A model generated the notes under the pieces. That model made no database searches. It saw only the letters and a program-made list of their open reading frames with translations, and was not told the DNA's origin. Source: Antilocapra americana (lineage: Eukaryota; Chordata; Mammalia; Artiodactyla; Antilocapridae). Taken from it: a stretch of 64,000 nucleotides of DNA. Shown piece by piece: positions 1 to 10,782 of the stretch. Within the stretch, counting starts at the first letter, position 1; each line of letters starts with the position of its first letter. Both the position numbers and the translations under genes were made by a program. The stretch lies in contig ML662465.1 in assembly GCA_007570785.1 (NCBI GenBank), positions 4,971,902 to 5,035,901 of the forward strand, read 5' to 3'.

Positions 1-140
1 TTATTATTCTTTCATTTTAAAGAAGCAAATGATGGATATATTTCTCAATTCTACTGTTTTTTTCTTACTTGACTGTTAGTTTTACTTTTATTTGTCCTCT
101 TTGTTTTACTTGTACTTGTTCTTGTATTATTTATTGGGTT

Positions 141-362
141 GCAAGTATGAATTCTGGAGTCAGATGGCCAGGTTTCGATGCTGCTTTCATCATTTGCAAA
201 CTATAATGTTTGGGCACATTATCTTATCTACCTGTGCTTCAGTTTTCTTTGTGAAAAATGATGGTGATAATAGTAATAATACTCATATCACAGCAGTGTT
301 GTCAGAATTAAATGAGATAATCCATGCTCAGAACTGAGCCTAACATATGAGTATGCAACAAA
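141..362 (+). mobile_element. MIR SINE fragment
   Basis: The order of features matches the MIR body: a ggagtcagatggccaggtt-like start, then tgcttcagttttctttgtg, then a run of gataata units, then aattaaatgagataat and a gagcctaacatatgagta end. It is strongly diverged, as expected for an ancient tRNA-derived SINE, and is not transcribable in its present form. Confidence 0.8.
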
Positions 363-659
363 TGTCTCCTGCTACTATTCATTATTCATTTTAAAGCTTC
401 TTGAATTGACTGCTCAGTTAATTTCCTCCCGCTCTTCTTCATTAAAAATTTAACATTTTAAGGCTAAAAACTTTCAAGCACAGCTTTGGCCACACCCTAT
501 GTTTTATACTGCCATCATTGCTGTTAAGTTTCTAACTGGCCTATTACTGAAGTTTTCACTTCTCCCTTAACCCAAAAATGTTTAGGAAAGTTCCTCTCCC
601 CCAAGCTCACCATTGATAAACAATTACTTGAGTCTAGAGCCCTTCTTCAAAATATCTAA
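363..659. other. AT-rich unassigned stretch
   Basis: No gene, RNA or repeat family is recognised. The composition is A+T rich and open frames are short. Confidence 0.5.
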
Positions 660-775
660 AATATCAGTTATGATCTTATCCATCCTTACTCTCTTTGAGA
701 GAATCTCATCTCTAGCTTCCTAGTGTCTACCACATGTCCTGGCACATATTGAGCAAATAAATATTCAGTGAATGA
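660..775 (+). mobile_element. Probable L2 LINE 3' end
   Basis: The end of the stretch reads ctggcacatattgagc followed by aaataaatattcagtg and a gaatgaatc tail, which is the usual shape of an L2 3' terminus. The upstream part is too diverged to be certain, and a MIR end is the alternative. Confidence 0.5.
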
Positions 776-1546
776 ATCAAGAAAGAATGGGCACTATCAG
801 CCACACAAAAAGAAGAAAATCCAATCAACCTAATGCTAGCTATAGCTCCCGGCTGGCCTTCCACATTCTACCACCACGGTCAAGGGTAGGACCACATCAG
901 TCATTGACAAGGTCTCTCCTGGCAGCCTTCCAATTAGCCACAAAAACAAACAATCTATGTCTACCTGGGTGGACTCAGCATGCCAAGGAACTTGGCTATA
1001 CCCCAGCATGCTCTACAGAGAAGCTGGGAATCGGCCGAAAAGTTGATGAGCTTCTCGTGCAGGTACTTACTTCACACAGCGTGTTTCTAAAAAGTTCTGC
1101 AAATCAAGTTTCCCATTAACTAAAACACTTCAAAGAAAAGGAGTAGGGCTTAGGCTATTTAAAGAAACAAACTAAATCCTTTTGTGATACAAATAAACAC
1201 CCCCTCATTTCTGTTTGGCAAATTCAGGGTAAGACTAGCTTTTCTTAAATAAGAGCCAACATTCACAGAAACTGCTGAAACACGTACCAGGTCCTGCTTT
1301 CAAGCAGGTACCTGGTAAGAACCAAGAATTCCTAGAGGCTTCACGGCTTTTGAAACAACTCCTTGCTCTGTAGAGGTTAGAAGCCTGCAGCCTACAGCCT
1401 TCTGAATCTAACCAGTAGTCATGCTTTATTAGGACTAGATGATGCAGTCTCAAACCCAAACGTATATGAACCAGACAAACACTGAAAATGTCTGAGTGTC
1501 AGGTGGGAGAATGTATGCAAGACCTATTTTAAAAGGGGAAACTGCT
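776..1546. other. Unassigned unique stretch
   Basis: No repeat family is recognised. A 115-codon open frame (772-1119, + strand) lies here without any family resemblance I can name. A short segment at 1019-1062 is bounded by ctctacag and gtacttac, so it could be read as a 44-nt exon, but its polypyrimidine tract is weak and nothing supports expression. Confidence 0.4.
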
Positions 1547-1821
1547 GGACATCCCTGGTGGCTCAGTGGTAAAGAATCCGCCTGCCAAGGCAGGAGACAA
1601 GAGTTCCATCCCTGGTCTGGGAAGATCCTACATGCTGCAGGGCAACTAGATCCACACGCCACAGCTACTGAGCCTGTGCTCTAGAGCCCACGCCCTGCAA
1701 CAAGAGAAGCCACTGCCATGAGAAGCCCATACATCACAGCTAAAGAGTAGCCACCACTCGCTGCAACCAGAGCAAAGTCAGCACAGCAATGAAGAGCCAG
1801 CAGAGCCATAAATAAATAAAC
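1547..1821 (+). mobile_element. CHR-type tRNA-derived SINE, near full length
   Basis: It starts with a tRNA-like head (atccctggtggctcagtggt, A-box region; gagttccatccctgg, degenerate B box). A long body follows, with repeated ccacagctactgagcc and gcaacaagagaagccac type units, and it ends in an aataaataaa tail. No clear TSD is visible. Confidence 0.85.
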
Positions 1822-2009
1822 GGAGTTTTTAGAACAAGGGGCAGGGAACTGCTACTTGACTCCTGCAGAGAAAGAGATCAACGTTCCAAGAACCATTTAT
1901 CTCCAATCCTCCCGTTACATTAAAATCATGAGGGTCATAGGCCTATAGGTAGAATAACATCTTCCCCCAACTGCACCAAAGATGTCCACGTCCTAATCCC
2001 TGGAAAGCG

Positions 2010-2215
2010 TGAATGGTGGCTCAGACAGTGAAGAATCTGCCTGCAGTACAGGAGACCTGGGTTCGATCCCTCGGTCAGAAAGATCCCCTGGAGAAGGGAA
2101 TGGCTACCCACTCCAGTACTCTTGCCTAGAGAATTCCATGGACAGAGGAGACTGGCAGGCTATATAGTCCACGGGGTCTCAAAGAGTCAGACACGACTGA
2201 GCGAGTAATACTAAC
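2010..2215 (+). mobile_element. Bov-tA SINE inside the MaLR LTR
   Basis: The element has a tRNA-Glu-like head (tggctcagacagtg, then gggttcgatccctcgg as B box), followed by the BovB-derived body (gatcccctggagaaggga to agtcagacacgactgagc). It splits the LTR between its gtgaat and catcctggtgggctt portions, so it is younger than the LTR. Confidence 0.9.
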
Positions 2216-2251
2216 ACATCCTGGTGGGCTTAATGCAATTACAAGGGTCCT

Positions 2252-2508
2252 TTTTTTTAAAAAAAAAAAAAGAATGCTTTTTTTCCTTTTTTTGTTTCTA
2301 ATATTTATTTATTTATTTGGCTGCTCTGAGTCTTGGCTGCAGCATGCAAGATCTTTGATCTCCCTTGTGGCATGTGAGATCTTTAGGTTTACCCTGTAAA
2401 CTCTTAGTTGTGGCATGTGGGATCTAGTTCCCTGACCAGAGATTGAACACCCAGGCCCCCTGTATTGGGAGCATGGAGTCTTGGCCCCTGGACCACCAGA
2501 GAAGTCTC
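2252..2508 (-). mobile_element. CHR-2-type SINE inside the MaLR LTR
   Basis: On the + strand it runs from a T-rich, tttatttatttatttgg tail complement to the head complement ccaccagagaagtctc. It is flanked by a 12-bp TSD with one mismatch (tacaagggtcct at 2240-2251, tacaaggatcct at 2509-2520). The TSD fixes both ends and shows insertion into the older LTR. Confidence 0.92.
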
Positions 2509-2833
2509 TACAAGGATCCTTATCAGAAGGAGGCATGAGGGTCAGAGTCAGAGAAGGAGGTAGGACTACAAAGGCAGAGGCTGGAGCGATGCCACTGCTG
2601 GAAAGGAACACACGCCAAGAAATGTGGATGGTGTCTAGAAGCTAGAAAAGGCAAGGAACAGACTGTCCCCAGAGGCTCCAGAAGGAATGACGTCCCGCTG
2701 ACATCTTGATGTTAGCCTCGTGAGACCCATTTTCAGACTTTGGACCTCCAGAGCTATAAGGTAATAAATCTGTTATTTTAAGCCATTAAGTATGTGGTAA
2801 TTTGTTATTCCAGCGATAGGAAACTGATATACC

Positions 2834-3352
2834 AGCCAAGGATCAGAAACACTTGGATGATCCCAGAAGCAAAAGACTACAGACAAAAGCCCAAGAGACC
2901 TCTCTGGAGTATCTGCCCCCAGGAAGCAATGGGACCCCAACTCTGCCTCCTACTGCACCCACCCCCAAATGCCCAGCTCTAACCATTACAATTTATTTGT
3001 TGTATCCAGAAGAAACTACATCAAGTCGTAAAATTTTTATGTTCTCTCTTTGGAGTCGATCCATCTCTTATACCCTATTCTCACTAGAGTCTAAAATGGG
3101 CAACTGTCATCTTTAGGAAGCAATCTTTGTTCCTGAAGACATGCTAACCGGAGGTAGATGTTCCAACAGTTGCCACAGATGTCTGTGTTGGAAGAAGAAA
3201 CAGAAGGGCCTTCAGCACCTTCCTGAGCTCTCGTCTCTCTCTGGAAGTCCCCAGAGAGCCATTCCTTAAGAGAGAAAGCCACCATCTGCAAAACTTCCAG
3301 GCCAGGCCTCTTGATTAGATGAAACTCAGTTTGAACTCCCATTTTAAAAAAT
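2834..3352. other. Unassigned stretch
   Basis: Nothing is recognised beyond short chance open frames on both strands. Confidence 0.4.
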
Positions 3353-3620
3353 ACTTGTTTTTTTATTTACTTATTTGGCTGTGTGAGGCCTTAGCTGCAA
3401 CACGTGGGATCCTCATGGTGTCATGCAGCATCTTTCGTTGCGACGCACAGACTCTCTAGTTGTGGGGCTCAGGCTCCAGTGCACACAGTCTCAGTAGTTG
3501 CAACTCACAGGCTTAGTTGCTCCATGGCATGTGGGATCTTGATTCCCTGACCAGGGATCGAACCCATGACCTCTGCATTACAAGGTGGATTCTTAACCAC
3601 TGGACCACCAAGGAAGTCCC
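3353..3620 (-). mobile_element. CHR-2-type SINE, near full length
   Basis: The T-rich tail complement (tttatttacttatttggctg) is at the low coordinate. Diagnostic body units follow (tttcgttgcgacgcacaga, ggcttagttgctccatgg), then the B-box complement gggatcgaaccc and the head complement ggaccaccaaggaagtccc. Confidence 0.88.
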
Positions 3621-3647
3621 CTGAACAACTATTTTATGACCCACAAG

Positions 3648-3792
3648 CTGAAGGAGATCAGCCCAATTACTATGCGTCTCTGAGCCTCCATCTCCTCCAA
3701 AATGGGAATGATAGCATTATCTACTCTTAGAAAGTTGTTGTGAAGGTCAAACGAGTCACATACACAAAGTGCTTGGTGGAAAGGGGCATTTG
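3648..3792 (+). mobile_element. MIR SINE fragment
   Basis: It contains the MIR core order ctctgagcctccatctcc, aaaatgggaatgatagca, gttgttgtgaaggtcaaa and aaagtgcttgg. The 5' tRNA-like part is missing. Confidence 0.75.
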
Positions 3793-4035
3793 AGGTGGAG
3801 GCATCAGCATGCAAATGTTGCTTTGTGATGGGTGTGCAGGATCCCTCTTTCCTCCTGGGTCAAAGACCACTCACAGGCATGAAATTCTGCCCAGTGTCCA
3901 AGATGAGGTGGTGCTCCCTCCCATGCTTTCTGGAACCATCTCCATGATCAAAGGCCGACAGGCCTGGTCACCACCTCCACCCAGCCTCCTTAGCATTCAG
4001 AAGCATGACTCACAAGACCGTGGACTTGAGTTAGC

Positions 4036-4232
4036 AAAGGACTTTCACATCCATGGTTATTACAGCTTAGCCCCATCACAGCCCCAGGAGGAAGGTGTTT
4101 TGATCCGTGTTTTAACAACAGGGATGCTAATGCACAGAAAGGAATGACTTGCCCAAGGGCATCCAGCTAGTCAGTGACCACGCTTATATTTGAAACCAGG
4201 TTTGTCTTCCTCTAGAGCCCACACACTCTCAG
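4036..4232 (-). mobile_element. MIR SINE fragment
   Basis: Read on the + strand it shows the reverse MIR order: a ttttaacaacagggatgc region, cttgcccaagggcatccagc, tagtcagtgacc and ttgaaaccaggtttgtc, then cctctagagcccaca. Confidence 0.75.
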
Positions 4233-4657
4233 CTCATACAGCGTGTCTGCATTTGTGTTTGTCATTCATCTCACTGTTCCAGAAGAAATCCTCCCCCGCT
4301 TTCCTCACCCCAGCCATCCAGTCAGTTGCTAAATCCTACTGATTCTTCCTTCGCAACATCTTTTATACCATAACCTCCCGTATACTCCCCACTGATTCCA
4401 CCCTAATTGCCCTCAGTAACTCAGAAATGGAATTTTGCAATGAAGCCTTAACTGGTTTCCCCCGAAATGGATAAGCCTGCCTTGATGTCTCATCTCTATG
4501 AGCCAAAGCTCCCATAATCACAGAGGAGATAAGATCATCAATGTTATGTGATCGCTATGAAATCTAAATGAAACATCGTGTACCAATGTACAGCATCGGG
4601 GCTCAAAGGGAGTTCTCAGCAAAGGTTTATTTACTTCCTTCCAGGTTAGAGAGGTTT

Positions 4658-4884
4658 ACAGTCTGAACTCTGCAGTCAAGCTGCCTGGACACGACACCAG
4701 GCCACACTATTTATTAGCTCTATGACCTTTAAGTTCATTGACCTTGCTGTGTCTTGCTTTCCTAGTCTATAAAATAGAAAGGATAATAGTGCTTTTCTCA
4801 GAGAGTTGTTGGGAGGGTTAAATGAGATCATATGAAGACCAAGTAAGTGCCTAACATATACTAAAAACCATTAATATTATTTCT
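4658..4884 (+). mobile_element. MIR SINE, near complete
   Basis: The whole MIR order is visible: gaactctgcagtcaagctgc, tattagctctatgacc, gtcttgctttcctagtc, ataaaatagaaaggataata, gttgttgggagggttaaatg and taagtgcctaacata. Confidence 0.85.
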
Positions 4885-5001
4885 GCCTACTTCCCTCACC
4901 CCATACAACCTACACACTCCTGAAAAATTCATCGTCTGAAAACTCAACTTGATAGTATTTCCCTGCTCCACACCTTCACTGGCTGCTTATCATCTAAAGT
5001 T

Positions 5002-5375
5002 GCACTGTCCAACATGGTAGCCACAGGTGACGTGGGGTTATGCCAATTTAAACTAATTAAATGAAATTTAAAATTCAGTTCTTGGGACTTCCTTGGTGGT
5101 CAAGTGGGTGGCTAAGACTCCGTGCTCCCAAAGCAGTGGGCCTGGGTTTGATCCCTAGTCAGGGAACTAGATCCTGCATGCCACAACTAACATCTGGCAC
5201 AGTCAAATAAATAGACAAATATATTTTAAGAAAAAAAAAGTGAACATTCCATTATTTAAAAAAAAACTTCAGTTTTTCATTCACACTAACCACATTTCAA
5301 GTGCTTAATAGTCACACGTGGCTAGAAGCTATAGTATTGGACCCTCGCTGTGGAAAGTATATTGGACAGCACTGG
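5002..5375 (+). mobile_element. MER5A hAT-Charlie non-autonomous transposon, split by a SINE
   Basis: The left end gcactgtccaacatggtagc and the right end gtatattggacagcactgg are the inverted termini. Between them are the characteristic catttcaagtgcttaatag and cacgtggctagaagct motifs. A CHR-2 SINE interrupts it at 5084-5263. It encodes no transposase and sits within an L2. Confidence 0.85.
5084..5263 (+). mobile_element. CHR-2-type SINE inside MER5A
   Basis: The head gggacttccttggtggtcaa is followed by gggtttgatccctagtcagg (B box) and gatcctgcatgccacaacta. An A-rich tail reaches about 5263. The flanks aaattcagttctt (ends near 5083) and aaacttcagttttt (from about 5264) look like a diverged TSD. 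Confidence 0.85.
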
Positions 5376-5694
5376 CCTAAAGAATAAAGCTCAAATCCAA
5401 CAGGCTGGCATCCATTCAGAATGAAACCACCATACAACTTTACTCTTTCCTCCTTTCACTCCTGCCAGGCTGGATCACGGTCCTTTTCTATATTTCACTC
5501 ATTCTCTACTGTGCAAATCTGTTCCATAAATACATCACTACCAATAGCCCATCCCATGATGGCCACAAGGAAATTTAAAGGCAGAGAACTTAGTTCTCAT
5601 TGCGGTAGAAATGACATGCTCCACAGGATAATTCAGCATGGGAGCCCCAGGGGACAGGTAATGGTTGGCTCATCCTACCTACTTTACTGGGCTT

Positions 5695-5851
5695 CCCAGG
5701 TGACTCGGCGGTAAAATGTCCATCTGCCAATGCAAGAGACACAGGTTCGATCCCTGGGTCAGGAAGAACCCCTGGAGGAGGGCATGGAAATGCACTCCAG
5801 TATTCTTGCCTAGGAACTCCCATGGATGGAGGAGCCTGTCAGGCTACAGGC
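5695..5851 (+). mobile_element. Bov-tA SINE, 3' truncated
   Basis: The head gggcttcccaggtgactc and B box aggttcgatccctggg are clear. The body stops in catggatggaggagcctgtc. An 8-bp repeat, acctactt (5687-5694 and 5852-5859), brackets the copy and is compatible with a TSD. Confidence 0.85.
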
Positions 5852-5859
5852 ACCTACTT

Positions 5860-6221
5860 CATTGCAAGGGTTATAAATGTAAAACCCCACAGAGGCCAGG
5901 CTATGTGACTGAGTGGAGCCAGTCTGCTGTAATACAGCACGGAAGGGCGGCTGGGATGAACTAGACAGCACATGCCCATCCCTGGGATACTCAACTCTGT
6001 TCAGCAATGGCCCTGGGAGTGCTAGTCCAGTGTTGCCAGATGGGATTTTTTGAAAACTCCATGCCAACCATCCAAAGATATCTGAGTCCCACCAGTTCAC
6101 AAGCTCTGTTTTAGCTAGTCTTCCTGATCGAATCTTCCTGATTCAACTACTATCACCTTGGTTACACATTATCTCTGAGCTCAAATATCCCCAACCACAG
6201 AATGGAGACAAGATCAGCTAC
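5860..6221. other. Unassigned stretch
   Basis: No gene or repeat family is recognised. Confidence 0.4.
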
Positions 6222-6387
6222 TGGTTCGATCCCTGGATCAGGAAGATCCCCTGGAGAAGGGAATGGCAACCCATTCCAGTATTATTGCCTGGAGAATCCC
6301 ATGGACAGAGGAGCCTGGTGGGCTACCATCCACGGGGCCGCAAAGAGTCAGACATGACTGAGCGACTGACACTTTCACTTTCACTTC
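6222..6387 (+). mobile_element. Bov-tA/Bov-A SINE, 5' truncated
   Basis: It begins inside the B box (ggttcgatccctggatcagg), so the tRNA A-box half is missing. The full BovB-derived body follows and ends with gactgagcgactgacac and a ctttcactttcactt tail. Confidence 0.9.
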
Positions 6388-6946
6388 ATGTATAGTCATG
6401 AGATTCCTGTGTTTGCCACATACCTGCCCCATATCTGATTCTTCATAAAAATATGAATGAGTACATTGACAATGAATGAGTAAATGAATGACTGGGCTTT
6501 TGGTCACCTTACTCACTCAAGAAGTCACTCTCAATGGCTGAGTCAAGAGGAAGGCAGCTGTGGCCAGGGTGGTGGGTGGTATGCACGTTGGCAGGTGGCT
6601 GGCCCCGGCACAGTCAAGGTGCATGAGCTCAGAGTCATCTCACAGCCCTGTCTGGCTGGCCTTGGGTGTGCAGTTAGGATTTCTTTGTTAAACTGTTTAT
6701 CATGCTTAAGGCTTAAAACTCGAACATGACTGATGAGCATACATTTGAGAGTCAAGGCTCTATGCCATTACTAGAGGGAACTACTTTTTCTCATTTCTTG
6801 TCTATCTTCTAGTGATATTTTCTGCATGTGTGTGAGCACATATGAGTCCGTGCTTATATGTGTAGTATAATTCTCTCTTTTTTTGGTTTTATCTATGCCC
6901 CTTTTGTTTCATCCATACGATACTTGAATTAAATGGCTCCATGCGG
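6388..6946. other. Unassigned stretch
   Basis: Nothing is recognised. It contains a short TG/CA-rich patch near 6825-6865. Confidence 0.4.
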
Positions 6947-6993
6947 AGTCCATTGGGTCACAAAGAGTCAGACATGACTGAAGGAGCACACAC
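6947..6993 (+). mobile_element. Bov-A SINE 3' end remnant
   Basis: Only the last part of the body remains: ccattgggtcacaaagagtc, then agacatgactgaagg and an acacaca tail. Confidence 0.8.
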
Positions 6994-7969
6994 AGAGAAG
7001 CTGGGAACATGTGATTCAAATGTTGCAGAACATTGCTGATCTGCACACTCCACTCATGCTTTTTCCCAAATGGAAATGCAGGCCCATTCCATCTCAACAT
7101 GTAGACAGTGACCTCATCCTGTCTCCACAACTGCATCTTATTCCATCATATGAGCTGCCAACCATTTACCCAGACTTAAAGGGAATTTTCAGAGTTCTAA
7201 TGATGGTAATTTCCTCCCGTAAGTGAAGGAAGGAAGAGCAAACGTCATTCCTTTAGCAGCAGCCTAGCACTACAGAGCAGTAGACTTGCAGTGGTCAGCA
7301 ACTGCAGGAAAGGAATGCTTTCATTCACCACATTACCAAGCTTATTTAACTAAGCCAGACAAAGCAGTGGAGCCAACAAGAGGTAAAGGATAGGACTCAG
7401 AAGTAAACAAACCCATGAGAAGAAAGTCTCCCTTCCCTCACCACCACCACCTTCTGTTATAACCCTGGGGAGAAGGCGCCTGGGCAGGACAGCTGCTGGG
7501 AATATCCTGCTTGTTTGGATAACACATGGAGACTGCTCTTGACCCCATGGCCTCCCGGCTTTGATCATGCCCCAGAGGCAGGGGCAGCAAGACAAAAAAG
7601 TCATGGCCTAAGGAGAAACAGCAACATCCCTTGTTCACCAGACACCCCGCCCTAGAGCTCTCAGAGCAGGAGGACCAGGAGAAGAGCTGGTCCTGAAACC
7701 AAGTGTGGTGAACATGCCCAATCAGCATCCATCCTCTCTGCTTCTGTTTGGGGCATCAGACCCCTGGTTTCCATGAGCTGGCTAAGGATGCCCTCCTCTC
7801 TCCTGGATGCCAGTGTGACCCAGGAACCCCGCCACAGTGTAGATTTAGGGATGGGTGTGTGTCTCAGCCACCCAATGAGAATCAGCTTGAGGACTCCTAC
7901 TAGAATTATTAGGAAAAAGGATTTATTTTCCAGGAGTACTGCTAAGTTGGGTGGGGAATAAGTCTGCAA
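6994..7969. other. Unassigned stretch
   Basis: No gene or known repeat is recognised over almost 1 kb, apart from a short (ACC)n patch near 7439. Several short antisense frames at 7350-7969 have no recognisable domain. Confidence 0.4.
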
Positions 7970-7978
7970 CTGCCATCT

Positions 7979-8209
7979 TTGGGCTTCCCAGGTGGCTCAA
8001 TGGGTAAAGAATGCACCTGCAATGCAGGAGACCTGGGCAGATGTGAGTTTGATCCCTGGGTCAGGAAGATCTCCTGGAAGAGGGCATGGTAACCCACCCC
8101 AATATTCTTGCCTGGAGAATCCCTATGGACAGAGGAGCCTGGCAGGCTACAGTCCACAGGATCGCAGAGTCAGACACGACTGAAGCAGCTGAGCACAGAT
8201 GCCTGCACG
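7979..8209 (+). mobile_element. Bov-tA SINE, full length
   Basis: The complete head (gggcttcccaggtggctcaa) and body end at ctgaagcagctgagcac. The 9-bp TSD ctgccatct (7970-7978, 8210-8218) fixes both ends. The B box is altered to gtttgatccctggg. Confidence 0.95.
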
Positions 8210-8307
8210 CTGCCATCTATTATCACAAAGGAAAAGCTTTTCTAATAACGAAGCCAACACGGAGAAAAGCAGAGCCAAGAGATATCTGATGACCACAGAG
8301 GAGCACC

Positions 8308-8583
8308 CAGAGAAGGCACTGGCACCCCACTCCAGTGCTCTTGCCTGGAAAATCCCATGGACGGATGAGCCTGGTAGGCTGCGGTCCATGGGGTCTCGAA
8401 GAGTTGGACAAGACTGAGCGACTTCACTTTCACTTTTCACTTTCATTCATTGGAGAAGGAAATGGCAACCCACTCCAGGGTTCTTGCCTGGAGAACCCCA
8501 GGGACAGGGGAGTCTGGTGGGCTGCTGTCTATGGGGGTCGCACAGAGTCGGACACGACTGAAGTGACTCAGCAGCAGCAGTAC
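8308..8583 (+). mobile_element. Bov-A2 SINE (dimeric Bov-A)
   Basis: Two Bov-A monomers lie head to tail, each starting at gagaagg(c/a)a(a/c)tggca and ending in a gactgaa/gactgagcgact segment. They are joined by a ctttcacttttcac linker and end in a cagcagcag tail. The TSD aggagcacc lies at 8299-8307 and 8584-8592. No tRNA head is present, which is the defining feature of Bov-A2. Confidence 0.95.
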
Positions 8584-8592
8584 AGGAGCACC

Positions 8593-8890
8593 TGGATCCA
8601 ACCAAGACTGAAGGGAGATCCCCTCGACTTTTTTTATACATGTTAACAAATCCCTCTTTGTCTAAACCAAGTTGAACTGGGTTTTATGACTAATAAACCA
8701 AAGATGAGAAGTTGGAGGGTGGGCAGTGAGGGACACTCTTCTTTCCTGTGTTACATGTCTTCCTGTAAATATATCTCTTTTCCTTTTTATTTAGGGGCTG
8801 GATATTAGGAACACTCAGTTGGATCAGTCCATGTTGGTGAACTGAGGAAACCTGTGATATGGTGTTTCACCCTTCCCTTTTCCTCTAAAT
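8593..8890. other. Unassigned stretch
   Basis: Nothing is recognised. The last ten bases are the left TSD of the next SINE. Confidence 0.4.
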
Positions 8891-9111
8891 GTGTTAGTGT
8901 TAGGTGCTCAGTCGTGTCCGACATTTTACAATCCCATGAACTGTAGCCCATAAGACTCCTCTGTTCATGGGATTTTCCAGAATACTGGAGTGGGTTGCCA
9001 TGCCCTCCTCCAGGAGATCTTCTCAATCCAGAGGATCCAACTCACAGCTGCCTGTGTCTCCTGCATTACAGGCAGATTCTTTACCCACTGAGCCATCAGG
9101 GAAGCCCATTA
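8891..9111 (-). mobile_element. Bov-tA SINE, full length
   Basis: On the + strand it runs from gtgctcagtcgtgtccgaca to the head complement ctgagccatcagggaagccc. The perfect 10-bp TSD tcctctaaat (8881-8890, 9112-9121) fixes the ends. Confidence 0.95.
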
Positions 9112-9121
9112 TCCTCTAAAT

Positions 9122-10109
9122 ACTGCAGTCCTACAAAGATGGCTGCACTTAGAAGTTTGCTCAGGTAAGAGAAAGTGCTGGAAGGTATAAGATTTGACAG
9201 GTCTCCTGTATCCACAGGTGCCAGTTACTTGGGCTTCTTTTTAGTATGCGCCTGTAGGATAGTCACACCCACCTCGCTGATGCAACAGAGATTTACACCA
9301 TCTGTCTACTACCAGCTCCTAGCCTTGCTCACGAAGGAGGGGCCATATAGCCACAAGGCCAAGTCTTTTCTTGACTGTCATTTCAAGAAATAACATGAGT
9401 CGTATCTGCCAAACTGTGCCTCCAGAGCTAGTGGCTTGAAGCCCAGAGATAAATTCATGTCAATCCCAGGCCCCATACTTACTCTAAAAAGCAAACAGAG
9501 AAACTTAATCCTCCAGCAGGCAAAACACTAGCAACAGCTCTGCAAGAAGGTGGGGCCTGTTATGGGAACATCACAAATATCCAATCCAAGACAGGGCCAT
9601 GGAGTTTACAGTGGGCATCTGTGGGTTTTGCCTGCACAGCAGCCACTCTCCCTTATGGTAAGCAGCATGCTGACTTGCCCTTGGGAAACCAGCCTGGCTC
9701 CATGATGTCATCTTGGAGGTGCTGTCAGTCAAGGTGTCCAGCTCTCCTCCTGGCCAGGTGGCATGCGACTCAAGATCAGCCAATCATACTCGTTCTCCTG
9801 GGAATTTGATTCTTGAATCAGTAGTACTGCCATAAGCAGGTGGCCCATGATAAGGTGGCCAAGAGCGACTCTGGACCCTGTTCTATCTAAGGCCTGGCCG
9901 TGACATGAATGTAGAACTTCACATCCTCCCACTCAGTTTTTAAGACATCTACAGTCAATTGTTGCTTACAAAGAACCAAATAACTCTGGCCAATTCAAAG
10001 ACACCTGATCCCACCCCTTTCTACAATGTCCCTGAGCTCCCCATTTCATTGCAGGACAAGGAGCGCTCCACCTCTGAAGGACAATTCTGATACTAGAAAG
10101 TCCTTTAGG
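9122..10109. other. Unassigned stretch
   Basis: Close to 1 kb without a recognised gene or repeat. Open frames are short and show no domain. Confidence 0.4.
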
Positions 10110-10430
10110 CTGCACAGAACTCTGCTTCCCTGTAACCTCCCCATCCTGCCTTCCGTGGCATTTTCTACCTTTCCCTGGCTCCTCCTCCTGTTCCCCCACT
10201 CCCCACCATTAACCTACTGGAATTCCTCAACACTCTATCCCAGGTACTGGTCTATTCCCTGTGAACACTCTCCCTGCAGGCCACCTTGTCAATCTACAAA
10301 CTTCATAAATTTGTTCGTGCTGGTCCCAATTGTACCTCTCAGCCCAGAGCCCTCCCCTCCTTGCTAAGTACCGCCATTTGGATCTCAAACTGAAGATGCT
10401 TCAAACCAGATCCTGTTCTTCTGCATCATT
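10110..10430 (+). mobile_element. L2 LINE internal fragment
   Basis: C/T-rich sequence ending with ccgccatttggatctcaaac, tgaagatgcttcaaacc and agatcctgttcttctgcat. This matches the part of L2 upstream of the standard 3' end. Diverged, so the left edge is uncertain. Confidence 0.55.
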
Positions 10431-10770
10431 TCCTGTTGTTTCTTTTTTTATAAAACAATGTATTAAACATGATGGACTATATACTTTAGAGGAAATGACA
10501 GTTACATCCAAAGGTCTTAGAAAAACATGTAGTAGCCAATTTTTAAAATTAATAGCTGTTACATTCCTTCTCCTTCACCCTGTTACCAGACAAGTTTGAA
10601 TTCATATAAAGTAAGATAACCGTAAGGATGAGTTTTTCCCAAGCATATTGAAATATTTTTCTTTACAACCTTAGCATAGATAACAGTGAAGCTATATGTA
10701 CCCAAAAAACTAAGTCCCTTGTCTCCATTCCCATTTTTTATTTATGCTTCCCAGACTTTACAAAAGGGAT
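10431..10770. other. AT-rich unassigned stretch
   Basis: Nothing is recognised. Confidence 0.4.
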
Positions 10771-10782
10771 CTGAATATTCAA

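Larger units (their letters stand above)
1949..2833 (+). mobile_element. MaLR (MLT1-type) LTR interrupted by two SINEs
   Basis: Signature pieces occur in order: gatgtccacgtcctaatccc, then gggtcagagtcagagaagga, then ttttaagccattaagtatgt and the terminal gaaactgatata. Taking out the two later insertions leaves roughly 415 bp, a normal size for an LTR of this group. It is a solo LTR with no internal retroviral sequence beside it. The assignment to MLT1 rather than a sibling subfamily is from memory. Confidence 0.75.
4285..5560 (+). mobile_element. L2 LINE 3' region, interrupted by MIR and MER5A
   Basis: Three collinear L2 pieces are seen: 4285-4500 (ccatccagtcagttgctaaa, caatgaagccttaactgg), 4885-5001 (tccctgctccacaccttcac, tggctgcttatc) and 5376-5560 (gaataaagctcaaatcc, ggctggcatccattcag). 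The gaps between them hold a MIR and a MER5A. The order is right for one L2 copy, but the pieces are well diverged and the stretch at 4501-4657 is not assigned. Confidence 0.65.

Noticed and set aside
8147..8646. Recurrent peptides such as GLQSMGSRRVGHD in many frames, looking like a protein family
   Set aside because: They are translations of the Bov-tA/Bov-A body in its reading frames and occur wherever that SINE lies.
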